NCBI GenBank assembly: GCA_025890175.1
Contig: JANPYM010000009.1
Location: forward strand, 1,551,782 to 1,615,781
Direction: 5' to 3'
Length of the DNA stretch: 64,000 nt
From: Ciborinia camelliae
Taxonomy: Eukaryota; Ascomycota; Leotiomycetes; Helotiales; Sclerotiniaceae
The notes beneath the pieces were generated by a model. That model did not search any database and was not told the origin of the DNA. It was given only the letters and a program-made list of their open reading frames with translations. Below, in pieces: positions 25,940 through 37,459 of the stretch (the stretch's first letter is position 1; each line of letters starts with the position of its first letter). The translations under genes and the position numbers were made by a program.

Positions 25940-26823
25940 TCAACTGCTCTCCAATAGTTGAAGTGATGATAATGTATGTCCTCGAATATCCTTGGGGGTT
26001 CGCCTATCGTCAATCACGATCGAATAGACATCTTCAAGGATGTCTGAGAGTTGAAGTGACGACTCGCTATTTGGTCGGCTCCCCAGATCTCTCGTCATAC
26101 TCCATGAAACGTGACCAGTTAGACTGGCGTTTGTTGGTAGATGACTTTTTGGAAGCTGTAGGCTCGGTTCTATTCTACTGAGGAGTTCTGCTGTCGTGGT
26201 ATAACTGTATCGCATTGCAAGGTCGCTGGAAGTGTGGCCAAGAATATCCTTAATCGACACGTCGGCTCCCCATGAAAGAAGGATCTCAATGATCTCATCA
26301 TCTATATCTAGGGCAGCAGCTGAATGAAATATCGTTTGCCCTTAAGCAACTTCGTTGTTTGGTCTTGCCCGTGCCCTCAGCAGAATTTGAATAATTTGGC
26401 CCATTGAATTTCCAACTCCTAACGCCAGTGCCAATGGTGTGGTCTGATTTGAGGTTCGTATATTCACATCTGCTCCATGTTTGATAAGGGATTCTATCAT
26501 AGCAATGCTCTCGCATTCAATTGCAAGGCGAATGGCAGCTTTTCCCTCGCGTTTGAGAGGAAAAGGGCTGAAAACGCCAGATCTACCTTCATGCTTTGTT
26601 CTAAACCCCAAACGTGTTTGCGGTCGCTCCACCATAGGGTCTACGAAACGTTTGGGTTCTGGAGGAGAAAACTCATCTATTGTGTCGTAGCCGAGAAAAT
26701 CCGGATTCATCCCATTGGATAGCAGCACATTTACAACCTCAACAAAGTCAAGATCTGCAGCAAGATAGAGAAGCATCTCTTGACGGTGGATGTGCGTTTT
26801 CAGGAAAACTTCAATCGCTTGAA
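25940..26823 (-). pseudogene. Ankyrin-repeat protein remnant with in-frame TAA
   Basis: Reading down from about 26823, one frame encodes ankyrin repeats: LLYLAADLDFVEVVNVLLSN, AAIRLAIECESIAMIESLIK followed by HGADVNIR, TPLALALG, then FHSAAALDIDDEIIEILLSW followed by GADVSIKDILGHT. A TAA at 26344-26342 interrupts this frame exactly between two repeats (NNEVA, stop, GQTIF), and the same frame continues intact on both sides. A CAA-to-TAA change would explain it. Upstream the frame is lost near AIEVFLK. No start, NACHT or other effector domain is attached. Ankyrin repeats usually form the C-terminal sensor part of fungal STAND/NLR-like proteins. An unseen intron could remove the stop, but no suitable splice pair flanks it. 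Confidence 0.6.
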
Positions 26824-27273
26824 ATTGTCATAGAACCCGCGGCCTGCTGAACATCACGGGCAACTCTATGATAAACTTGTCTCTTCGTTTTCTTATCGAC
26901 TACCGTCCTTCCCAGGCAAGATCTGGAAGTATATGTCATCAAATTCATGCTCGGTTTCAAAATATAGTAAGATAGATAGCATTTCTTCGAGGGCCAAGGT
27001 GCACACAGTGGTTGGCTTGATACTATACTAACCAGGCGCATATTCCAACAATCCGAAAATATGCTTTTGTTATGCAATTTCATAATCCTGTCTCGCCAAA
27101 CCCCGAATAGCTTTGGAAGGTACTGAGAGTAGCCAGCATGGCGGTTTGACATGCGACCAATCTTGACTCTTTGTGGCTTCGAGACAAAATATTGCTGTAA
27201 ATTTTCCGGAAACAAATGAAACATAATATTAGTGACTTTCTCAACGCCATTGATCATTGCTGAAAAGGCCTAG

Positions 27274-27635
27274 CTATTGCCGACAGAAACCTGCGAGAAT
27301 CAGTTCGCAACTACTCATATCCAAGTATCGTAGGAGTGGCAAGCATAAGTCAACCAGAGCATTGCGAACCTTGATCAATGTACAAATAATATCCCGTGGA
27401 ACTTCGGCATAGCTTGGGGCCGACTTTATCACAGCATCCTCCAAGCCCTTGAATTGATCGATCCATTTTATGGTCTTTTCGAGACATCGCAAAGTATAAT
27501 AGCATCCCTGTTTCCGTTTTTGTTGAGCTTCGTCGAGTACAGCCTGAAGAATTGTTTGCTTGTAGGAATGACGGATCGGAGATCGGCTGGAAGAGACTCG
27601 AGAGCCGCTTCCTAGAGATTGTCAGTTTCACTACT
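27274..27635 (-). pseudogene. Possible N-terminal remnant of a fungal NACHT/ankyrin protein
   Basis: One minus-strand frame contains LEKTIKWIDQFKGLEDAVIK, then APSYAEVP, and upstream the segment KQTILQAVLDEAQQKRKQ. The pattern resembles the helical region before the NACHT domain of many fungal STAND proteins, where a charged LRD-LEKI-W--KFK segment is common. The preceding segment ALESLPADLRSVIPTSKQ lies in a different frame, so at least one frameshift or an unmodelled intron separates them. It lies on the same strand as the ankyrin remnant about 450 bases downstream, and no P-loop is visible between them. The identification is tentative. Confidence 0.35.
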
Positions 27636-28298
27636 ACCACGTTAGTTATTATCATTTAAAGCTAATTCATAAACTAACCGTTAGATCGTTGTCGGCAAAG
27701 ATAATTGCTGGTAATTCTCTTCCGAGTCTGCTATCAACTTTTACAGGTACTTCGATGCCATTATAGAAGGTGCAACCTGCCAAAGCTGCGAGGTTGTGTT
27801 CATTATTTGTACTCGAGGCTGCGAGGCGTGGAACCACGTGAGTACAGTGTAACGTAATCCACTGCAGCCGCACCTTTCCTTAGGAGATCCTGCATCCTCG
27901 ATGGTGGACGCCTTAAATCCATATAATAGGGGAAATATAAAAGCAAAAGCTGAAGGATGAAGGGATAATACAAGCGAGAAGGGAGGGAACAAACTAAGAT
28001 GAGAAAGAATTACCAGGATTTATTAGAGTACTTGGTAAATTATCGAATCAACAAGATGGAGGAAATTGTGACACATTTCGTGATTTTAATGCCCTTGATG
28101 TGCAAAAATCTAGATGCTCTTAATATCACTGTATTGTCCACGTCGAAATATGTGTGTTATGCGTAAATGACCATGATATCATTTCAAACATGGTTTCGAT
28201 TTTCCTTTATCCATGCCGCAAATCTTCTCAGTTCATTCTCCCACATAGCCAGTCTCTGTTGGACCATAACCTCCATAGGTACCGATATCCACACCGCC

Positions 28299-30519
28299 TT
28301 AGTGAAACTCAACTTCTACCCTCCCATACCTATACCCATCGACCTTCAGCTCAAACGCCAACCCGGCACTTTCTACCACCATCTCCAGCGTAAAATCCAG
28401 ATTGAGAAATTCCACTCCTCTCGTAGTCGTTAACCTCGTGTACAAACTCCTCGGGACGGCCCCCAGGTCGGTGGTTAGCGTACACACGCTTATTAAATCC
28501 CTCGTGTAGGACGATGGAGGTTCACCGTCAGAATCGCAGGCAATGAGATCGTCAGATACAATTAGTGATTGACCAGGGCGAAAATTGCGCGTATAGTGAA
28601 AAGATACGGGAGTATCAGTGCTGAGGGTATCCCCCTGGGAGGGGTTAGCGGTACTGGCGAGAGAAAAGGGGGGGAATATTAGAGCATACCTTATTGAGAT
28701 GCCATTGCATTCTGTCACTAACCATCCAACGTTCCCATAAAGGACTCCAATATCTCTCACTGACATTATGTCTGTCTTCGTCATAAACCGTGGCATAAGA
28801 AGTTCCATAATGCATTCTCGCTTTCCTGGACACCACCACACTTCCCTCCAAACCTTTAAGAACCGCCCCTCGAACCACAGCAGTCCAGGCATTTATAGGC
28901 TGCATAACCTCTACAGAATTGCTTTCTGCTAGGGCTACAGATTGTGCGTGAGTTGGTCGTTCGCTGTATGGCGGTGGTGCTGCGCTGTTAAAATGGGATT
29001 TCAATCTTTTGTATAGATGGTTGCTTTGCCCGAATCCTCCAACGAGTACAATACCCGAGACTATACCTCCTTTTTGTCTGATGCCATCAACTTGGCCTTG
29101 TACCAAGTCACACACCTCTTTTACAACTGGCTCAAAGATATCCTTGACTTGAACAGTTGTCATAATAAAAAATCCACCATCCAGACCAGCATCTATGTCA
29201 TCTGCTAGACCCGGAAGAGGAATATTGAACTCGGTGTTATTGTCTTCGTCGAAATCCCGTTTCACATATTCTTCCCAATATTTCAATCCCATTTGCCAGG
29301 ATTTGGCTTTCTTCATTTTCATCTCTTCGAATCGCGCGACTCCTATCCGACCCTTGCAGTGCTCTTCGAATCGATAATTAAGAAATGCACTTCCGCATAG
29401 TCCACCTGTACCTACCGCGGATTCTTCTACTCGTAGTGGTTTGAGAGATATAATTTTGTAGGCAATGAGATCTACTGTGCCTCCTCCAGCATCACATACC
29501 ACGAAGTTATCACCGGCTTGTAGGTGATTCGGTTGAATGGCTTTCAAAGTGTAGACAGCAGCTGCTTCTGGCTCACTGATCATTTGTATTGCTGACTTAT
29601 CACCCATTCCGGCCCTTTCTGCAGCCTGAAGCGTGGTGTTCTTCGCGGCATCAGACCAGACTGCTGGGCAAGTAAGGACAAATTCGACTTTTGTAGTTGA
29701 CATGAATAATTCTCCATATCGTCGAGTTAAGGTTTCCATTGTATGTTTGTAGATTTGGGTCAAATAATCACTGACAGCATCGACAACATTCTTGCTGTGC
29801 TCCTTCAGCTGGTTAGCTGTTTCAGCCGGACTAACGTAAAAAGGTAATTTTTGAGAACGGTCGAGAAATAGTTTGATACATCGCAGTCGAGGTTCCTCAG
29901 GACGGAATTGACAACCCCATTTTATCGTTGGTTCAGTTCCTACTGGTGACCCCGGCGGTCTAGAATATCCGATTTCTGTTGGTACTTTGTCGGATGTGAT
30001 TCCATTACTTCCAGGCCAAGTTTTGATGATATCTACATCATCAGGATTTGATGTGTATACAACAGCAACACTGAATCAATATTAGTATTTGTACTGACAT
30101 TTGAGATTGAAATTGTGGCGGCGCCAATATGAAGAAACTGCTTTCAGGATGAAGGTTCATAAGATGACACCTCTCAGGGTGATGGATGACCAGAAAAGAG
30201 AGTTTAGAATTTGACAAGACTCCAAGAGCAGTAGTATAGCTGAACTGCGCAATTATCCAGAAGTATAAGATCCCGCGTTTGGTGCCACAAATATCTTGGC
30301 AAGACAAGCTGTAAAAATAGACACATACCCAGAATATGTTGTCCCGAAATCCAGTCCAACAATTAGTCTTTCACTCACAGGTGCTGGCTCTCGTATTGGC
30401 CCGGCGATTGCTTCCGTTGAGGATGTCGGAGTATAACTACCAGAGGTATAGTGATTCCGACTCTCATCGTTCCTTCGACTAGCAGTCCGGATAGGTAAAT
30501 TGAGATTCATGGTGACCAT
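28299..30519 (-). CDS. HSPA12-type Hsp70 family ATPase
   Basis: Three exons (30519-30329, 30070-28690 and 28634-28299) encode 635 aa. The actin/Hsp70 ATPase motifs are clear: phosphate-1 GLDFGTTYSGVAVVY (split by the first intron), connect/phosphate-2 CDAGGGTVDLIAYKI, SEPEAAAVYTLK and adenosine motif VLVGGFGQSNHLYKRL. Beyond about residue 470 there is no canonical substrate-binding domain, lid or EEVD tail. That is typical of the fungal HSPA12A/B-like group (often NLR- or heterokaryon-context genes) and unlike cytosolic Ssa chaperones. It is probably cytosolic, since no signal peptide is seen. The N-terminal 45 residues are Ser/Thr/Pro-rich. The start is the first in-frame Met upstream of the ATPase motif. 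Client and function are unknown. Confidence 0.92.
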
Positions 30520-31440
30520 TTAAGACAATTGGGAGTTTTTGATTCGGAGGATATCTCGCTCACGAGACTTTTCCACTGAGATCCGAGATCGTGATCGTGT
30601 CGAGATAGGAGGAAGGTCGCTTGATGCCCCTCAATTGATCCCCGCCGAAATCCACACAAGCCCTTTGAACAAAATATTGATAAAATGAAGAGAACAGAAT
30701 GTTGATTTTATTGCTTAATGGGTGTTTGAGCCAAAGGTTCAGATGGTAAGGTTATTTTTCAGGTATTTTAGTCGCTCAGTGCTTTCCGGTGTAAAGGGTA
30801 AGAAAACGTAGGGGGATAATGACAAATAGCAATTGATAGAAGAATATTCGAAAGTCAATCCTTTTGAACTTCAAAAGACACCGACCGGCATGACACAAGA
30901 TATGAAGGGGTGCAATGATATGATGGCTGATCAGGAACAAGTATTGATGGCTGGCCAGGAGAAATTAAGACTCCGCCATAGGCAGCAGGAAAATGGAATT
31001 CGGAAGCCTGAAGTCGCACTGCACTGGGGAGTGAGTACCTTGGGGGAATATTTCCTATTGAATAGGACGGCCGCATGCAAATAAGACGTTGTAATATCTT
31101 GGAATGGTTGGGTATGTATATATGGCTATTTTGGATGAGAATTATATGAAGTTGGGATTAAAAAAGCGATGTTTTATTTTAAGGTGATGATGGAGTTTGT
31201 TGTTGCATACCTACCTACTTACCAACCTAGGCAAATAAATGTACGGAGTAACGTTTATGGCATGGTTCTAATTGCTGACATCTCACCTACTCCCACCACC
31301 TACGATTCGCCCACAACTCATGATCTGATCAGTGTTACATTAGCGAACAAGCTAACGTGGCAGAATAAGATCAACTCTTGTCTTGGTAGGGCTGAATAAT
31401 CTAAAGGAGGCCGCATCTTTTGGTGATACGAGGTACGAGA
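30520..31440. other. Divergent intergenic region
   Basis: This separates the Hsp70-like gene (-) from the RCC1-like gene (+). The only long frame (30833-31084) lacks an ATG at its start and shows no family motif, though it is rich in Met/Gln/Lys. ACCTACCTAC and CCTAGG motifs lie at 31207-31230. Confidence 0.45.
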
Positions 31441-33210
31441 ATGGAGTTATGGGCATGTGGGTTTAATGCTTGGAATCAACTTCAATTCGAGGGAGATCTT
31501 CCTGATGAGCCCGAGGATGTATTTACCTTCAAACGAGTATTGGTATCCAAGGGGAGTATTAGAATTATTGGAACTTCTTTTTCGGCTTGTTTAGGTACGT
31601 TGGTATTATTTTTCTTGTCTTCTTATATTCTATTTCAGCGGAAGACAATTTGACTCCAACATTTGCCTGAAACGAAGAGGAAGGGGTTCGGGGCAGGGAG
31701 CAAAAAACGAAACTCTCAATTTTACTGGATCGGCTCACGTGATTTAGAACGTGGATTGGAACGTACTAATATCTGCCTCGCTCGGTATGGGGGTTTTCTA
31801 TGCTGCTATTGCTAGTATATGTGAATAGAATACGTTCCAGGCTCTTGGGCCCTCCTATGTATTTCTGAACCATACACCATAATCACGTGTAATTCACATG
31901 ATCAGCCAGATCGTAATGAGAATTCAAGAAAGAAACCTGGAGGGAGTAGCAGTCCTGCTCGGTGCTGCAGATTGGAGGCTACGTTAGTTACGGTAGTGGA
32001 GTATTTCATTTCCCTAGATCCGAGATTCTAAACTCAATTGGAAAGTTCACGGGAAAAGCTCACCGGGAATCACAATCCAGATACAACTTCAACTCTTACC
32101 CGTCTTAGAGTGCAACGCTTGGTGTTTACATGAACCTTAGTTTGGTAGTGGGTTTAATATCTCTGCATTATACATATTTACCAGAATTAGTGGCCAGCTT
32201 TCCATCACATTCCTCGACCGGTCAAACAAGTAAAGAGAGATATTTTAGGCGATACACGTTTTAAGCAAACTAATATACTATTTCAACATATATTATAGCT
32301 AACTCACTTCTCATTTATAGCAGCAGTATCGAATGAACCTTTAGGCTCCTCCGAGAAGATAAAAGTTGCCGGCTCTCCAGATGGGTTCTTCCAGGCACAA
32401 CTAAAGCACATCAATGATGCCTCTAAACCACCCCCAGATATCTCAATCAACGCAACACTAGCAGGAAACGATATAATTGCAGGTAACTACCATTCCAATT
32501 CCGTACCTGTGGCCACGAACCCTAACAAGCTCCCAGCGTTCACCCCAACAACCCTGACCCAATACCCCTCGCTACCCACCTACCTCTCTCGCGCCAACCC
32601 AGATTTTGTCCTCCCCCTCCCTCACATCACCCAAATCGTCTCAAACACCACCACATTTACCGCTCTCACCCGCGAAGGATCCGTCTACACTTGGGGCGAT
32701 GAACGTTATCCCACCTGCCTCGGCCGCGAAATCACCCCTTCAAATCCCGCAAAGAAACCCACTCTCCTCTCCTCTCTAACCTCCCTTCCCACCGGCCCCA
32801 TCCGCAAACTCTCATCCTCTGGTCCCCTAACAGCAGCTCTAACCACCGGGCATGATCTTTATATCTGGGGTACTAATAACACCCCCTCTATAATCCCGGA
32901 ACTCTCATCCTCATCCTCCCCTACAGCCTATCTCGATTACGATCCCATACCACTAGACATAAACGGTGTCGATATCCTCGATTTCGGCATTGGTGAGAAC
33001 CACATGTTGGTTCTTACGACCGAGGGGGAACTATATGTTATTGGGGAGAATGGAAATGGGCAACTTGGGCTTGGAGAAGAGGAGAAGGGGAGATGTGAGG
33101 AGTGGAGACTGGTGAATTTGCAACTTGAGGAGGGTAGTAGGAAGAGATTTGTAGGGGTATGGGCAGGGTATAAGTGTAGTTTCGTTGTTGTGGAGGACAT
33201 CTCCTCATGA
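31441..33210 (+). CDS. RCC1-repeat (Ats1-like) protein
   Basis: Two exons are proposed: 31441-31594 and 32321-33210 (or 32324, a tandem TAG/CAG acceptor), giving 347 or 346 aa. The N-terminus MELWACGFNAWNQL is the typical first RCC1 blade. Later blades show FTALTREGSVYTWGD, TTGHDLYIWGT and LTTEGELYVIGENGNGQLGL. The protein is short compared with seven-blade RCC1 and resembles fungal Ats1/RCC1-domain proteins whose molecular role is unclear. The splice is phase 1 and keeps frame, but the intron is about 726 nt, roughly ten times longer than others in the window. The alternative start used by the downstream open frame is GTG, so exon 1 is needed. C-terminal coding is secure; the exon junction is less so. 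Confidence 0.76.
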
Positions 33211-33387
33211 ATTCGAATTGGAATCATCCAGTCTAATTTAACACCAACAAGGGAGCAAGAATTGATAAAAAGAAGTAATCAGTATGGTATCTCTGTGCTC
33301 ATTTTGCCTTCTTATGCCATTCTATAATACATCATGAACTTGGACTACGTTGATTCATTGCTATTGCAGAAGAAAAAGAAAAACGGC

Positions 33388-34512
33388 TCATAGATTCGTA
33401 AGGTAATCCTCAATTTCTTGAGGGCTCAGTTTTCTGAAACGTGGGCCTTGAGCTCCCTCGACTCCCTCGATACCCATTAAATGATCAGCTGGCGGTCCCA
33501 CGATACCTAGGAATATGTTAGCAAGGTAGAGTGATTATTTAGGTTGTTAAACTTGCCGATCTCCACTGTATCGCCGTTCATCTCTCCTTCAATGGTCTCC
33601 TTCAACGTCAATAGAGCAATGTGCACGGCGTCTTCCAACTCCAATCCCTCGGTATATCTCTTTTCCAAGAAAGTCTTCGCTGTAGTGGCATTCTTTCCAA
33701 TAGCAGTCGCCTTCCATGGAAAGTAACTACCACTTGGATCAACCTGGTATAACATAGGTCCACCCTTCAAAATGCCGCCGGTCTTGCCCGTTGGTTTCTT
33801 CTCATCCGGATGCACCTCCGCACCAGCAACCTCCTCTGATTCCGGCTCGATTCCATCATCCCAACCTGCAATCAACAAACTAACACCATATGGTCGTACA
33901 CCTCCCGATTGCGTAGCCTCTTGCATTACCCGCGCAACATCTTGTACTAATATCCGAGTAGGTGGGTATTCATTGTAGATGCGCTTGTAGCCGGTGTGGG
34001 ATACTTTGCGGGCCTTGTCGACGAGTACACGGTAATCAGGTCCCATGCCGGAGTAAACCATGCCGATGTTTGGAGTGATGAGGGAGACTTTTGAGAGGGA
34101 GGGTGGATCAATGAGGGTTGATGAGGATTTCTTTTCCGTGGCGAGGACAATGCCGTTAGTAGCTGACTGCCAGTCAGTATGAATACGCAGATACAGTACC
34201 TGTATGCATACCTTTGATTCCCAATGCAGTAACACCTTGGTTGACGGCATTTAACGCATATTCTGTTTGCGATTTGGTTAGTACATGGATCTGATGGGAT
34301 GTATTGATAGCAAAGTTGAAGCTCGGCGCATATTCAAATCAAGCTTCATTTGATAGTACGAACCTATTTGAACCAGTTTCCCACTGAAAAATGTTAGCAA
34401 AGCACCTCAACATGTAGAACATATCACATAATGAATATCCCTGGGAAGCTATGGTTGTTCAAGCATACCTGGGGGAGAAGGTTGTCAAGGAGAAAGAATA
34501 TCTATCCGCCAT
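33388..34512 (-). CDS. pre8: 20S proteasome subunit alpha-2 (Pre8 type)
   Basis: Five exons on the minus strand: 34512-34469, 34383-34364, 34262-34212, 34162-33557 and 33506-33388. They join to 279 aa. This is an outer-ring, non-catalytic subunit of the 20S core particle in nucleus and cytosol. The alpha-type N-terminal signature [20 protein letters not shown] is spread over three small exons. It is followed by [32 protein letters not shown] and [20 protein letters not shown]. About 30 residues ([19 protein letters not shown] region) are inserted relative to yeast Pre8, explaining the length. The last intron (33556-33507) starts with GC (GCAAGT) rather than GT; this is the only splice that restores [14 protein letters not shown]. 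The tail ends in EIEDYLTNL. Confidence 0.97.
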
Positions 34513-35459
34513 TGTTTTTATTTATTCGAAACTTATGTCGTGGAGTTTTAGAGGTTCAAAATTACAGAAAAGGGTTGTCGGAACCTAGGTAATGTAAAGT
34601 ATGAGTGGGAACCTTGGAAGTTAAAAGAGTGAAGCTGTATTTGGGATCATTACCTAGTAGGTAGGTAGACTTTAAAGCTCCAGCTACCTACCGACCTACA
34701 GGCAGCTCAGGTCCACGACTACCTACGCGATGTAAATTATGAATGCCTTATCCTCCGGGCTGAAGTGAGCTCAAACGCCAGGCATCAACTTTTTATAGGT
34801 CTGCACCTCCGGCTGTGGGCAAACGATACCTACTATTCAAAACATTACCTACACCTACCTGTAGGTACTTACCGTGGGAAACTATTGAGAAACTACCTAG
34901 GTAGCATTCTCAGTATTCTTATTAGTATTCTCATATCACTTTCCAATATAATAATTTCGAATTCCAATCATGTTGTAAGGGATTCTTCATGTCTTAACAA
35001 CTACTAGAAATAATGTAGGGGGGCTTTTTTCGGGGACTTTTTTACTAGCGCGATCACGCATACCACAATACCTCAGGATCTGATTCAGATCAACCCGCCT
35101 GGGAAATTTTCCTTGAAACAAAACAAAAACATTTTCAAGAAACTTATCAAGCCACATCATCTTTTATTCTCGTTGTTTATTGATGTCCTTACTTACCCTT
35201 CATACTTCTTTACTGAAGTTTCCCTATGATTGATCTTGATCTTATTTATTCATTTGTCTTGTCACTGATTCCTTTAGTACATCAAGTTGATGGCTCTATT
35301 GAAATTTTCTCTTTGTTTCTTCTCTCTTGAATCGCTTTCAAACCTTTGTGGGCAAGCTATTTCTCAATCTTTGACAACAGCGAGCACCTCGAAAAACCAA
35401 TAAGCAGCCTAATACTCCTCGCTGACAAAGCTTCAAATCTTCTCAATTCATCGCACAAC
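34513..35459. other. Divergent intergenic region with TACCTAGGTA cluster
   Basis: This lies between proteasome alpha-2 (-) and the RINGv gene (+). The motifs ACCTAGTAGGTAGGTAG, CTACCTACCGACCTA, ACCTACCTGTAGGTA and TACCTAGGTA recur between 34650 and 34905. The final 400 bases are T/C-rich and resemble a 5' leader. No gene is seen. Confidence 0.5.
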
Positions 35460-36498
35460 ATGGCAACCCCAGGTACCGCTTGGTCGTGGGACCTTCCAGA
35501 AGAATCTACCTCGAAATCTTCACACCATAATCGGCATGATTCGTCCACAAACGATGAACATGCAAATGAAGAAGCTTCTGCGCCAGAACCAGAGCCAGAA
35601 CCAGAGCCACAACGTCGAAGATATTCTTCACCTCGACAATGTCGAATATGTCTCGAGACCGTCGAGCCAACCTTCGAAATTCCTATTGAAGGCATACCTT
35701 CAATGCTCAATCCGCAACCTCGAGTAACATACACATCAGAAGATCCCGAACTGGGCCGCCTCATGCGACCGTGCAAGTGCAATGGGAGTCAAAGATACGT
35801 TCATGAAGGCTGTCTGACAGCCTGGAGACATGCAGGATCGCTTCGCGTGGAACGAAACTATTATGAATGTCCAACGTGCAAGTTTCGATATCATCTACAG
35901 AGAATGCAATGGGGTCATTGGGTTAGTAGTACGTTTACACAATTGTGTTTGACGTTGGCGATATTGTTTGCAACGGTTTTCATTATGGGTTATATGGCTG
36001 ATCCGATTATCAATTTGTATTTGGATCCGTATGATACGATTGTTTCTATGCCTTTGAGGGGAGAGACGGGTCAAGATTTTCATCTTGTGGATACTGAGTC
36101 AACTACTTGGACCGAGCATCTATTAAAAGGATTGACGTCTTTGGGAGTGCTAGGATTCATTAAAGTTTTCTTCGCAATATCTCCATTGCACTGGTGGAAT
36201 GTAAGACAGACTGGCATCTTTGGAGGCCGCGCTGCTCGTCGAAATCGTTTGGAGAACATCAGCTGGGCTCTTGTCATTATTGGCGTCGGTGCTTTCTTAG
36301 TTGTAAGTTACTACTGACGCTGTGAACCACGGATCTGCTAATAACTCGCAGACTATTTGGAAATGGATCCGAAGTTGGAGTAGAGCAGTGCTCGAAAAAG
36401 CTGGCGAGACTGTGATTGATGTTGGAGGCGATGATTCTGAAGAAGAAGAAGAAGAAGAAGAAGAAAGAAGAAGAATCAGCAGCAGCAGCATCAGCTGA
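35460..36498 (+). CDS. RINGv (MARCH-type) membrane ubiquitin ligase
   Basis: Two exons (35460-36302 and 36352-36498) give 329 aa as read. A RING-CH (C4HC3) domain spans about residues 60-142: CRICLETVEP, then RPCKCNGSQRYVHEGCLTAW, then YYECPTCKFRYH. Such domains recruit E2 enzymes for ubiquitination at membranes. Hydrophobic segments follow (CLTLAILFATVFIMGYMADP, GVLGFIKVFFAI and ALVIIGVGAFLVV), predicting two or three transmembrane helices. The start is the first ATG; the frame upstream has none. The last exon contains a (GAA)n run coding nine Glu, after which the frame reads RRRISSSSIS and stops. A shift of one base inside the run would instead read KEEESAAAASAEQAEVIEQV and end at an ATGAATAG, which looks more natural. 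Confidence 0.86.
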
Positions 36499-37459
36499 AC
36501 AAGCAGAAGTTATTGAGCAGGTAAATGAATAGGCTGCAAGAGAAGAATGTTCTCCAACACCTGTGGATTCCGAGACCAGGAAAACACACTGAGGATTTAA
36601 CGGTGGGCTTATCGCATAAGTTGTCAGAGTTTTGCTTCATGGCGTTTGTATATGATATTGGTGTATGATATCCAACCATCTCCAAGCATACCTGTGAGAA
36701 CCATAAATTTAGGAAGTACCTTTTCTCTTCTCTCCCCCTCATCCCACATCACTACCCGCACATTCTTAAGTTGCCACGAGATCCTTCACAGTATCGTGCC
36801 AATTAGTCTTCGTGCGCAGAATAAGCCAACTCAGCTGGAGCCCAGAAATCCCGAACGTCTTGTTCTTTTTTCATATACCGGCGTACCGCGAGTTTATTTG
36901 TCAAAACCCCATTTTCTTATATACAGCCGGACTCTTTCTGGGAATGGTTGCAAATGTGAGATGTTTTTTCTGATTCCTTCGCTGCGGCACTGGTTGTGGC
37001 TTTATGCTAGGATGGGGAATTGGGGGGGGCTTTGATACATTTATTTTCTTGAGAGTTAGGGAATGCTTTGAGATAATCGAGAGGGTGTAGGGGATGTTGT
37101 GTGGAGAGGTGTTAGGGACCGAGGATTCAGGGTTTGTAGTGAGGTCCAAGGTAGTTTATACCTGACTCGAGATAGTAATCGAAATGAATTATATTTTTTG
37201 AGATAAGCATTCGCCGATTCTAAAATTATTGCTTGGAAACCAACACTACCATATCTATTCTGTTTGGTGTAAAATCACTACTCCTTGGTATGCCAATTCA
37301 CTTTGAACATCAAAGATGCCTCGTCTGATATAGAAATTATATATATCTTAACAATCAAGATAATCTATAATAAAATATTTCTCATTCCTGTGCTCTATAG
37401 TACAATAATACATTATACAAATCATATATCATCTGTCATCCAATCTACGATTACCTCCC
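36499..37459. other. Intergenic, no gene recognised
   Basis: This is the 3' side of the RINGv gene and of the decayed isomerase copy. The frames at 36646-37035 and 37285-37605 show no family motif, and the second overlaps the isomerase remnant in antisense. The segment 37320-37440 is AT-rich. Confidence 0.45.
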
